Part shown: piece by piece, positions 37,039-47,142 of the stretch
Layout: each line of letters begins with the position of its first letter
Numbering within the stretch: the stretch's first letter is position 1
Program-made: the position numbers and the translations under genes
Origin: Fomitopsis serialis
Lineage: Eukaryota; Basidiomycota; Agaricomycetes; Polyporales; Fomitopsidaceae
NCBI RefSeq assembly: GCF_022376445.1
Contig: NW_025955058.1
Location: 62,001 to 126,000 of the forward strand
Direction: 5' to 3'
DNA: 64,000 bases
Notes under the pieces: generated by a model
Databases searched by the model: none
Seen by the model: only the letters and a program-made list of their open reading frames with translations
What the model was told of the DNA's origin: nothing

Positions 37039-38573
37039 ATGGCACCCATAAAGCTGGCTATCATAGGCGGGGGCCCTTCCGCGTTCTATGTGGCATCTCG
37101 GCTACTCACCTTGCTACCACACGCAAGCCCACAAGGGTCCATGCTCAAGATCCACATGTATGATCGCCTGTGGGCGCCTCATGGCTAGTACGATACGGCG
37201 TCGCGCCAGATCACCGGAAGTCAAGGTAGATCCGCTGCGTGTCATGCATACGAGCCATGCTGAACCACGACGAGTAGAACTGCACCCACAAATTCGATGA
37301 CGCCGCGGAAGATCCCCGTCTGCGCTTCTTCGGCAATGTCAACATCGACACACCCTCGCAGAACCCGGACGCGGTGACGCTCCCGCTATCGTCCCTCCTC
37401 CAACACTACACACACTTGCTATTCTCTACAGGGTGTACAGTACCCTTATTACACCCAGCGCTGCCACCATCAGCCTACTGCGTACCGGCACTCTCGCTCG
37501 TTCACTGGTACACACAGCATCCATCTCGTTCACCTACCCCGCCTCTCGACAAGATTTCGCACGTCACACTCATCGGGCAGGGCAACGTCTCTCTCGACAT
37601 CGCACGCATGCTCTTGACACCGCCGTCCGAGCTAGCAAAGTACGACGTCCCCACTCCCGTCCTGGATGTCCTCGCGCAGTCCGCGGTCGAGCACGTCTCC
37701 ATCGTCGGGCGGCGCGGCCCGTTCCAGGCGGCCTTCACCACCAAAGAGCTGCGCGAGATGATGAACCTCACCGACGCGTCCATGGTCTCGCTGGACCCCG
37801 CCGCGCTGGAGCCGAGCGACGGTGCAGCGCTGACGCGCCAGCAATCGCGCACGCTGCAGCTCTTGCAGAAGGGCTCGAAGAACAAGCCCGGGTCGACGCG
37901 CAAGACATGGTCGCTCGACTTCTTCCGCTCGCCGACCGGCCTCGTCCTCCCCAGCGAGCCCGCCTCCTCGGTCCGCCCGCCCGCGCACCTCACCCTCGCG
38001 CACACGATGCTCGATCCCTCCATGCGCGCGGTACCGACGGGGGAGACGTCTACGCTCCCGACGTCGCTCGTGGTGACCTCCCTCGGGCACCGCGCGGAGC
38101 CGAGCGCGCCGTGGTACGACCCCGCGCTGGGGCACCTGCGCACGCTCGGCGGGCGGGTGCTCGACGCGGCGGGGCGGACCGTGCGGAACGTGTACGCGAG
38201 CGGGTGGGCCGCGGTGGGCGCGCGCGGCGTGCTCGCGGGCACGATGATGGACGCGTACGCGGTTGCGGACACGATCCTGCGCGACGCGTTCCCCGGCGAG
38301 GACGTCAAGACCGTGCCCGTTGGCGACGTCGATGTTGGCGCGGGGGCGCGGACGGGCGGGACGGAGGCGGATGGGGAGGACGTGCTACCAAGGACGGCCG
38401 AGGGGGAGGGCCCCCCGGTGGAGGTTGAGAAGGCGTGGCGAGAGGGACGGGTGACGGACTACGCGGATTGGAGGGCGATCAATGCTGAGGAGGTTCGGAG
38501 AGGGCGCGAGAAGGGTAAGGAGCGGGAGCGGATGGCTTGGGAGGAGGCCCGGGCGTTCCTAGCCCCTCGATGA
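37039..38573 (+). CDS. arh1: Adrenodoxin (ferredoxin) reductase Arh1 (frame broken twice in exon 1)
   Basis: Mitochondrial FAD enzyme passing electrons from NADPH to ferredoxin for Fe-S cluster and haem A synthesis. The start MAPIKLAIIGGGPSAFYVAS is the FAD Rossmann fold (GGGPSA). Exon 1 should end PHGLVRYGVAPDHPEVK. To read that, one base must be added at about 37185 (GGC[C]TA, otherwise TAG at 37186-37188) and another at about 37213 (CAC[C]CG). Intron 37226-37277 joins K to NCTHKFDDAAEDPRLRFFGN. Later landmarks: the NADP fold GQGNVSLDIARMLL, GRRGPFQAAFTTKELREM, RAVPTGE, and the C-terminal ASGWAAVGARGVLAGTMMDA and YADWRAINAEEVRRG. From the second exon on, the frame is open to 38573. The gene is usually essential, which favours sequence error over loss. 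Confidence 0.94.
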
Positions 38574-38959
38574 TTAATATTGTTGCTTGTTGACGATGTG
38601 TTCACAGCGATGCTGACTCTGCTCGTATGAGCGTTTTTGAATGATCATGCATTCCACTGCGCGCGGTGTTCTGACTATGCAGCTTAATCTGGCTAATATG
38701 TAACATATCGTAGTGACTGACGCGATCACGTGTACCTGGCGCCGCGACGCGTGTGGGTCGCTTAACGTTGAACGTTGAACATTAATTGCCGTATGTACTG
38801 TTTCACACTCAGTCTCGTCGCGCACAGCACCCACAATAGCTGACATGTCTCCCCGTCACCCAAAGCGATCATTGACAACGTTACAAGTAGCCAGCGAGTT
38901 GGTTGCACAATTCGACGTCAGTCTATTTCCTACCCAACTGCAGCATTCTCCCAATGACA
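38574..38959. other. Intergenic between arh1 and the kinase pseudogene
   Basis: No gene or repeat recognised. Confidence 0.5.
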
Positions 38960-40090
38960 CTCCCCAGATCGTGAAGACATCGCTGCAGCCGCTCGGACAA
39001 GGGACCTTGACGCCACGCCGCTGACCGTACTGAGACCCAGGTCAAACGTACAGATGCCGCCGTGTACAACTACCGACCACTCAATCTAGCTCCCCTACCC
39101 GTCACGATCTGTTATCCCATGTACGCCAAGTTCCTCTGAATGATAGCTGAGCCGCATGTCCCTACGAACGAAGAGCTCGACAGCGCTGACGTGCTTATAT
39201 ATGAGTCCTCTGACGAGGTGTGTGCTCACAGGGTTAACGTCGTTCTATACTGACGCGCTGCTAGGAATCCCAGGTTCGGCCTGTCCGACAAGTGTATTGC
39301 TGTCCCGCGTTCCTCAAAGGGATGGCAGGACCCAACAGCGGTGCTGTACTCGCCGACCAGCTCATTGCACAGACGCTGGCAGACTACATCTCTGTCATGG
39401 AGTCTCGCCCGGAGCTCCTGCTGGACGATGCCGACCATCGTGTCGCGAGACTCTTCCGAGCACTGAAAGTGTGTACCAAGGATATGAACCGATATTACGC
39501 ACAGGCACAGGAGATAGCCCCAGCAGCGCTCCCGCCCGCTGGTGGTGTCATAGGCAGTTATGGGCCTGCCTATACGACGACGAGGACGACGGAGACGCCA
39601 ATAATGACGACGATAACAAAAACAGAAACGAGAACGATCATAACGACGACCACGACAACGACCACGACAGCGACAACAACAACGACATATATGTTGGTCG
39701 AGTTCGTGTATCCGGCGTACAACCGCGCAGCCCTCGAACTCCTCACGGCTCTAGAGCCCGCGCACATCGCCTCCCTCTGGACGGCGGTGAGGACGTTGCA
39801 CGAGCGCGGATTCGAGCTCGGTGACCTGCGCCACCCAAAAGAACCTACCATAGGACGGTGACATCTACCGATTGACTTCGACCGGTGGGGGAAGGCTAGC
39901 GAGGCGCGGTATCCGTTGGGCATCCGAGTGACATCCTTCTGCGCGGCGTGTACGGCTGGGCGGGTTGATTGAGGATGTGCACGACAGATATCATTTCCGT
40001 ACTCTTACAAGAGAGGAGTTGTGACAGATTCAATGCCAACTCCACTGTTCCGTATATACTCGTGGCATGGAGTGCATATACAATTCGGCT
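38960..40090 (+). pseudogene. Decayed inverted copy of the FunK1-like kinase gene
   Basis: Matches, in opposite orientation, the kinase gene at 47.1-48.65 kb. Similarity begins near 38,965 (GATCGTGAAGACATCG against GATCGTGAAGGCATCG) and continues past the stop to about 40,090. An early TGA replaces CGA in the KFLRMMAEP motif (39,136-39,138). About 230 bp of the N-terminal half are deleted. The centre of the protein is replaced by an (ACN)n-type trinucleotide tract at about 39,575-39,690. The hinge segment MDYVEG is missing, and after LHERGFELGDLRH the frame runs out without the DFDW metal-binding motif. It has the start region MAGPNSGAVLADQLIAQTLA in common with the other copy. Not functional as a kinase. 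Confidence 0.88.
39575..39690 (+). repeat. Imperfect (ACN)n trinucleotide tract inside the kinase pseudogene
   Basis: Runs of ACG, ACA, GAC and AAC triplets, encoding almost only Thr on the plus strand, sit where the intact paralogue has ordinary coding sequence. Confidence 0.75.
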
Positions 40091-40229
40091 GTAATCAGAG
40101 GCATTCATACAAAGATTCGAGTGAGACGGACACGACACAACCCAAGCACAGACAAGACACGATACAAGTACACTACTCACTACAGAACACACAAGACATG
40201 CATGCTTACATCGGACACCCCACCACCGC

Positions 40230-42975
40230 TCAATGCGTCATCTCCAGCATAACCTGCAGCCTGTTCGGCTGCCCGCTCGGCGTGCCGTTCGCTGCCACCT
40301 CCATGAAGCTAATGCTCATGCGCCCTCCACACGCCCGCGCCATCCCCCAATCCTCCGCACACTCGCACAGCAGGTGGATCTGCGCGGTGTCCCCGCGCAA
40401 CACCACCGTCGTGTGCATGCGGTTCGTGCTGCGCGCAGAGGCACCACATCAGCCGGGAGCCCATTCCTCACACGACGAGAAGCAAAGACGCCACGCACCT
40501 GAACGGCATGTCGATGTACGAGACGAGCTCGTTCGCGGCCTCGCGCACGAGCGCCTCGTCCAGATCCCTCCCCTCCTCCTTCGTCACCTTCCATGTCCCC
40601 TGGAACCGGAACGGCGTCTTCTGCGCCTTCCACCGCCCGATATGCGCCATCAGCCCCTCAAAGAGCGCCTCGGACGTCTGGTACTCGGGCACCAGCCCCG
40701 CCGGTCCCGCCATCCTCGGAAGAGGCAACGCCGCTCCGGCCGCGAGGTGCGGTGCAGCGGGGGCGGAGACGGGCGGGCGTACGGCGGCCGCCTGTGGGCG
40801 GGGCGGGCTCTCGGGGTTGAGGGACACGCGGAAGTTGTAGTAGCCGCCGCCTTGCGCGTGCGCGCCGTAGTACCACGGCGGGGGGTTGCTCACACCCGCG
40901 CTGTTGATCGCCTGCGCGAGGGCGGTGGTAGGCGCAGACAGCGACGCCGGGTACGCGGGGGCTTGCGGTTGCGGTTGTTGCGCGGCGCCGGTGCTCGGAC
41001 CCTCTGCGGTGCCCTGTCCGCGCGAAATGCGCTGCTTCTTCGCAGGGGGCGGGCCGTCCTCGCGCGGTTTCTCCTTACCTCTCGCACTGGGCGCCGCCCT
41101 ACCCGCCTTCGCGCCTTTATCCTTCCTGGCCTGCGCGCGGCTCGTACCGGGTGTCGACGGCGGAAGCACGAGCTCCTCCTCCACCCGCGACTCCTCATCG
41201 CGCTCGTCCGGGTCCAACCCACCCAGTTCGTCCTGAAGGGCCATCCACCCGTTGCGCTCGACCATCACCGTCTCGCTCGACCAGCCCGACCGCGTCTGCC
41301 CCTCGTCCTCGTAGTCCGCGACCGGTATCTCCCGCACCTCCCCGTCGTCGTCCTCCGCGCCGCGCGCGCGCTGCTTCCCCCGTGCACCGCCCGCGCGCTT
41401 GCCCGAGTGCAGATCGTACGGCGCGGAGGGAACAAGAACGTACGCGTTGTTCCGTTTCGGAACAGACGGCGCGTCCTTGGATGGGCCCGCCCTCGTCACC
41501 GGGCTGCTCCGGCCCTCCAGCGCGTCGACGATCGAGCGCACGTACCCGCTCGACGCCCTCTCCCTTTCCCTTTCCCTCTCCTTCTCCTTCTCCTTCTCTC
41601 GCTCCTTCTCCCTCTCCTTCTCCCTCTCTCGCTCCCGCTCCTTCTCCCGCTCCCTCTCCGTGACCTGCACGTCCCCCTCGCTCTTACGCCGATTCTTGCT
41701 CCCGGGCGGGCGGCCCCTCGGCCTCTTGGGCGGGTTCGGCGTGCTAGGGTTCGGCAGAGGGTGTATGCGCGGGCGGCCTCTCGGCTTCGGTGCTGGTACC
41801 GTCTGCGGAGCAGGCGCAGGCGCGGGCGCGGGAAGCGGCGCCACCGAACCCGGGAGGGTGTTCTTGCGCGGGCGGCCGCGGGGTCGTTTCGCAGGGCCGC
41901 TCGGCGGCGGGATGAACGTAGGCGCAGGCGCCGGGGCAGACGGGGCGGACGCGCGTGCGGCGACGTGCGTGCTCGGGAGGACGGTGCGCGTCGCGGGGTG
42001 CGCGGAGGGCTCCGCGAGGGACTGGGCGCGTTTCGCGGGGCGCGGGGGCGCGGGAGTGCTCGTGCGGCGCGCGGTGCTCGCGGCGCGCGGCTTCGAGCGG
42101 GAGCGGGCGCGCGGGGGCCCGATCTTCACCGCCCCGCTCGGGTCGCGGCCGTTGCCTTTGTCGGCGGGCGCAGTGGCGGGGAGGAGGGGGAGGTCGGCGG
42201 CGCGGACGGCGGAGCGCGCGCGGCGCGGCGGGGGGCCTACTTTCGTGGGGATGCCCGCCGTGAGCCGCGCCGGGGCCGGGTCCGCACCGACCCTCGCTCG
42301 CAGCGTGGAGGCGGACGAGTGGGAGCGCTTCCGGCCCCGCGTCTCCTCGAACACGGGCACCTCCGGCGAGACTGGTGCCTTGGCGGCGCGGGCGGGGGTG
42401 GTGCGCCTGCCGCGGCTCACGCTGCGGGTGCGCTTCGGGCTCGCGGCGGCGTTGCTGCGCGCCGTGCTCTGCGAGCGGGCGCGGCGGCGGGGGGCGGCGT
42501 CGGGCGAGGGCGTGCGCGTGGGGATCGCGACGGTGATGTCGCGGTACGTCTCCTGCCAGACCCGCGCCTCTTCGCGCCCCGCCGAGCCCACGTCGCCGCC
42601 GCCGTCGTCGTCGTAGTCGCCGTCGTCGTTGTGGTCGTCGTCGGTCTCGCGCCTGCCGGCCTTCGCGCTCGGCCTCCCCCGCGGGGTCCCGGTTCTCTTG
42701 AGCCTCGCCACGCCCGCTCTCCCCCGCACCGGCTCCGCGCCCTCGCTCTCGCTCTCCTCGGACGGCTGCACGACGGGGCTGTCCGCGCCGGGCTGGGGCG
42801 TGGGCGAGGACGTGCGCGACTCGGCGGTGCTGAGGCGGCGGCCGGCGCGGCGTTGCGCGAACTTGGATTTGTACACGCGCGGGGTGGACGGCGGGCCTGC
42901 GCTGCTGCCGCCGTAGCCGGACGAGTTGCGGCCGGGGCCGGGGCCGGGGCGGGTCCAGTCGGGGGATGGGGGCAT
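40230..42975 (-). CDS. AT-hook nuclear protein with a conserved C-terminal module
   Basis: Two exons: 42975-40499 and 40428-40230, with a 70-nt intron. The long N-terminal two-thirds are disordered and basic, rich in Arg, Pro, Ser and Ala. Three AT-hooks stand close together near the middle (KRPRGRPRKN, KPRGRPRIHP, KRPRGRPPGSKNRR), which suggests minor-groove binding to AT-rich DNA. They are followed by an Arg/Glu/Lys charged run and an acidic patch. The C-terminal ~110 residues look folded (SEALFEGLMAHIGRWKAQKT, FRFQGTWKVTKEEG, then across the intron MHTTVVLRGDTAQIHLLCEC); I do not recognise this module. Probably a chromatin or transcription factor; the specific role is unknown. Strong codon-level GC bias gives long shadow frames on the other strand. 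Confidence 0.75.
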
Positions 42976-43650
42976 GTGTGGGCGGCGCGTTCGCTAGTCG
43001 GCCGCGGGTGGTGGTTCGGTCGGCGGAGAGTGGCTGTCGCAAGGACGTGGTCAGAGATGTCGATCAGAGAGTACGACGGCGTCGCGCAGTGGCGACAGCG
43101 GACTCTGCGCATGCTGTGCAGCACGTACGCGGGCACGATAGACGATCAGGCGCGATGCGACGACTCACCACGCAGACGTGTGCCTTTGAGGCCACAGAGG
43201 TGGTTGTTGACAGCACGCGATGTGCAGCCAAATGGTGAGCGCGACACTTGCAGCCCCTTGATAATCGAGACAATCGAGCGAGTGGACGGCGGTGGCTGTC
43301 GCGAGCGAGGAGTGCGCAGTGCGAGGCGGGCGGGCAGGTGAGGATGACGAGAAGGCGAGCCGGTTCCCGCGACGCGGCGGTCGCCTTCGCGGTCATGTGA
43401 CGTCGCCCGATACGGCGTCGTCGCTGATGCGGCCGAGCTGCGCACTTGCCGCGCGTCTGGTGCCGCGCGAGGCCATGAAGAGACCGCGGTGGATAACACG
43501 GAACGACTGCGAGCGCAGACAGGCGTCTGTCGGTCCCTTCTCCAGGACGGACGGGGCACAGGTCCTCTTTCCATGGTCCGTCCAACTCTCGTCCCGCATG
43601 CCGCGCTGACATCCGACAGCGTGCAGCTCGCTAGATACCGCGGGGACAAT
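42976..43650. other. GC-rich intergenic, no gene recognised
   Basis: Upstream region of the AT-hook gene, and possibly the lost 5' part of the adjacent DUF6534 remnant. Confidence 0.45.
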
Positions 43651-44533
43651 GCTCAATGTCGACGTGCTTCTTGCGAGCCGTCGCACCCTTGTGCCGACCT
43701 CACCCATCGCAGTTCCTATGCCAGTGGTACTACTTGATCGAGAGCCGACACAATCCCCTCGCCACACCCGTCGTTCCCCCGTGCGCCCACATTCCTGGCG
43801 ACCATATGGCATCGCATACTGACCACAGCACGCTTCCCGGTCAGAGCATATGCTGTGGGTCCACCGTGCTCCTCATCTGAACTGAGGTACACCTATGCCG
43901 AGCACGCTCTAGAGGTGAGTCTGGCGTCTTCCAGCAAACGAGATGTAGGCACTTTCCGCCCGGTGTGGCCGAGTGGGTCCGATGAGCGGTGGCCAACCGG
44001 CCAGCCCGGCTCTCCCCTCCGCCCGCCAGCACTGACGCTCCGTCCCTTAGCTTCTACACACACAACGTCTCGGCGCGCACGTCCCCCACACTCTTTCATA
44101 ACCCCGGTGCTGCACTTCCCGCGGACGCTCACGCCCAGGTCGTGCGGTACTGGCGTCGCGCGCGCCGCAGTACGTCAGCGCCATCGCGGAGGGGAGCCTC
44201 GTTCGTCGTCGACATCTGCAGCATCCCGGGCAGCACGCGTACGCGCTCCTCCTCCTTGCACCCCCCACCCCCCAGACAGCACTGACGCCCCCCGCCTCCC
44301 CAGTAAGTGTACGTCAACTCCCTCCTCGCAGTGTACGCCCCCCCTCTCCTCCACGTCCGAGTCTCTGCGCGCTCACGTCTGACGCCCTGCCTCCCAGACT
44401 CAACACGCGACACCACCTCCGCTCCGCGCTGCACCTCCACTCCGACGTCGCCCTCGTCGTCTCGGGCGCGGTGCCTACCGGCCCCGACTCGGGCTGCGGC
44501 ACGGGCTCGGGCTCGGGGACGACCCTCAGGTAG
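43651..44533 (+). pseudogene. Remnant of a DUF6534 multi-pass membrane protein gene
   Basis: Fragments recognisable as DUF6534 (a basidiomycete 7-TM-like family of unknown function) appear in order but not in one frame: WYYLIESRHNPLATPVVPP at about 43,720-43,790, SFYTHNVSARTS near 44,050, FVVDICSIPGST near 44,200, then (after an acceptor AAG at 44,305) LYVNSLLAV, a 66-nt intron, and LNTRHHLRSALHLHSD, ending TAG at 44531-44533. The 3' exon order and intron positions match the DUF6534 gene at 63.6-63.9 kb. Frame changes, e.g. just before FVVDIC, and the absence of an N-terminal exon suggest decay; part of this could be assembly error. Confidence 0.6.
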
Positions 44534-45460
44534 GTTTGGGCGCCGGACCAGGGGCGGGGGCGGGGGCGGGGACGGCGAATGGGACGGAGACCGGGACCGC
44601 GAGCGGTGCGCCAGGGACAGTAAGGACGGGGACGGCGGTGGAAGCTGTCGGTGGACGAGCGTGACTGGGCTGGGGGCGCGTTCGGGGTAATCGTTGGGAT
44701 ATTGATGAACTGTGGGCCGGACACCTGCAGACCGGACGACGGGATGCGTATCGTCCGACTCTCACCTAATGCCCCGAGCGGACCTGCCGCCGCCCCTTCA
44801 AGCTGCGCGTGCCGGGCAGACGCTGTGCGCGCTGTGGACCGCGACGTGGACCGCAACCACCCCGCCAACCGCCTTTGACTTATAAACGCCTGGTGGATCG
44901 TGTCTGTGTGTCAGTACTTGTCTGGTTGGAGGGGGGTGACTGCTTCGAGAGGCTGTCCGGACGTGACGGCAGTCCTGCTGCAGTATGTACCTCGGCGGCA
45001 TGGACTGTACTTGGCCAGGTCAGATCGACTGGGGTACATAGCTTAGATCTGCTGCTTCGCATAGCGGTATGCACCATATATTAGTCTTCATGTAACACCT
45101 GGTTGCTGTATTACGGTGTTGGTGCTAGGGTAGGGATCCACATGTCAGCGTCATTACCGTCCGGCGAAACCATCGCCATCTAGAAGCTAAGAAGGCGAGT
45201 TACATGAAGTACCAAAGAAGAGCTGTCGTCAAGTACTGACACGGAGCACCCACCAGGCGGCCAGTCAGCCAAGTAGCGATACACTCAAACATGGTAACAC
45301 TTCACTATATGATTGCAACACCACGCCTTAGTGTCCGATAGTGGTTCTCTATGATACACACAGCCACAGCCTTGCATACGTACACTTCCAAGCACAGCGC
45401 AACGCGTCACCTTCACGTACCACCCCCTCATTGACAGCTGCTCCCAACTTGGGAGGCAAC
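44534..45460. other. Intergenic, no recognised gene
   Basis: No domain seen; a TATAAA at 44881 has no gene behind it. Confidence 0.5.
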
Positions 45461-46929
45461 CTACACCCACCGCTGGACGACCACCGCGTTGACGAGCCCC
45501 GCCTGCTCGACCGTCTTCGCGTTGTCGTCCAGCACCTTCGCAGGGAACGTCGTCTGGATCGTATACGGGCGCGTCAAGTTCTCCGGGCGCGACCTACACA
45601 CCCATCGATCAGAGGGTGCTCACATGCCCGAGCAGACGGAGCCACTCACGCGTTGATGAAGTTGCGGATGTCGCCCACGGTGTGCGTCAGGTTCATCCGG
45701 CACACCATCCTCGTCCCGTCCGCGAGGCGCACCTGCACGCTCGTCGTCGGCAGGCTCTGGTCGACCTCGAAGCGCGTGTTGATGCTCTCCGCCGACCGCA
45801 CACTCGCCCCGCTTGCGCTCGGCTCTCCTACGCTCCCGGTCGCGGTCACGGGGAAGCTCCCCGGCATGTCGACAGACGCGGCCGCGCCGAGGCCCGCGAT
45901 GGACGGGACGGGCGAGCCGAGGCGGTGGCCCTCGCCGGAGAACACGTCGCGCGCCTTGGGCGGCGCCACGAACTCGTCGCTGAGCCGCTTCACGACGCGG
46001 AGCTCGACGGGCTGTCCGGGGGAGACGTTAAGGATATGCGGCGGTGCGCGGCTGCGTGAACACGAGTCAGTGTCATACGATACGGTTGCGGGTGGGTGTC
46101 GAGTCTACGCACCCGGAGTTGATCTCGTTGAGGATTTGGGCATTGGTGGGGTCGTCGTAGCGCATGAGGTCCCCGTCCTCGACGCTGAAGCCGTCGCGCC
46201 AGAAGGTGAGGTGCCGTATCGCGGTCTCTTCTTCGGGAGCTGCACAGGAGCATGAGCGGACCTGCAGAGAGGAAGACGTACAGAGTGTACGTACGTATGG
46301 AAGAGCTGGGGTCGGGGATGAACGTGCTGTCGACCTCGTCGCTTCCGAGCGTATGCCCACCTCCCGTGAACACGGATGAGCGCGACGAGCCAGCATCCTC
46401 CTGCGGCGGCCCGGCCCTTCGTCGCGAGTCAGTGACGCACCCGCATGAGATGAAAACGCGACTCACTCTGCTGCGCGGCGCAAGAGATCGCGTACTAGGC
46501 TTCCGCCGGGGACAGCGCCCGGCCTGTTTGGGTTCTGCACCGATATTCCACTGGGATCCCGCGCCCATCAGCGCTGGCGACTCTCCGAATGGACGGACGT
46601 ACGCACCTTCGCTCGCCTCCCGCAAACCAGTTCTCGCCCTCCTGCTCGTCATCGTCGTCATCGTCGGCCGCATGTGCGCGACCGGGGCGGGCGCTGCACT
46701 GGGCGGTGGCACAGCGGGGCCGCTGGCGGCCACGTCGCGCAGAGATGCGACGCGGGGGCTGAGCCACCTCTGCCTCTGTGAACAGACGATGCGTAAGTCG
46801 GGCGAAACGCGTCGTTGGTGAGAGCGGCACTTGCGCGGAGGAAGAGGAGCTGCCCCAGCCGCCGATGCGGCCTATCTGGCCTGAGGGGCGACTCCATACT
46901 TTGGCTGGGCGGGGATTGTTGTCTGACAT
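45461..46929 (-). CDS. shp1: Shp1/p47 (SEP + UBX) cofactor of Cdc48 (frame broken once)
   Basis: Adaptor of the Cdc48/p97 ATPase in proteasomal degradation, membrane fusion and autophagy. The start [18 protein letters not shown] lacks an obvious N-terminal UBA domain. Conserved pieces in order: [54 protein letters not shown], then the SEP domain ([40 protein letters not shown]) and the UBX domain ([40 protein letters not shown], ending VVVQRWV with stop at 45461). Six short introns. Between AHMR and ADDDDDD one base is missing for the family frame (CGG[G]CC, about 46,668), so the sequence as given would be truncated there. Confidence 0.92.
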
Positions 46930-47142
46930 CGTGTGCAGTGGTGGAAGTGTAAGGAGAGGCCTGTACTGGAGGTGGAGGAGAGAAGAACGCGTGGGCGAAC
47001 CGCGAGCGCGCGCGTCGTTGCTGACTAAGCGACTAGGCTCCTTCACGGTACTCCGAGTCAGTACTACTTACTTATGAACTGTATGGATATGCATTCCATG
47101 CCACGAGTACATACTGTATATACGAATGTCATGAACAGTCCG
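46930..47142. other. Short intergenic; outer edge of the inverted duplication
   Basis: Bases about 47,080-47,142 match (inverted) the 3' flank of the kinase pseudogene at 40,020-40,090, including an ACTCGTGGCATGGA motif. Confidence 0.55.

Noticed and set aside
37433..38428. 331-codon frame inside arh1
   Set aside because: Shadow frame; the NADP-binding and C-terminal motifs are in the frame from 37278 to 38573.
40021..43341. 1106-codon plus-strand open frame
   Set aside because: Antisense shadow of the GC-rich AT-hook gene; the minus-strand frame carries the real motifs.
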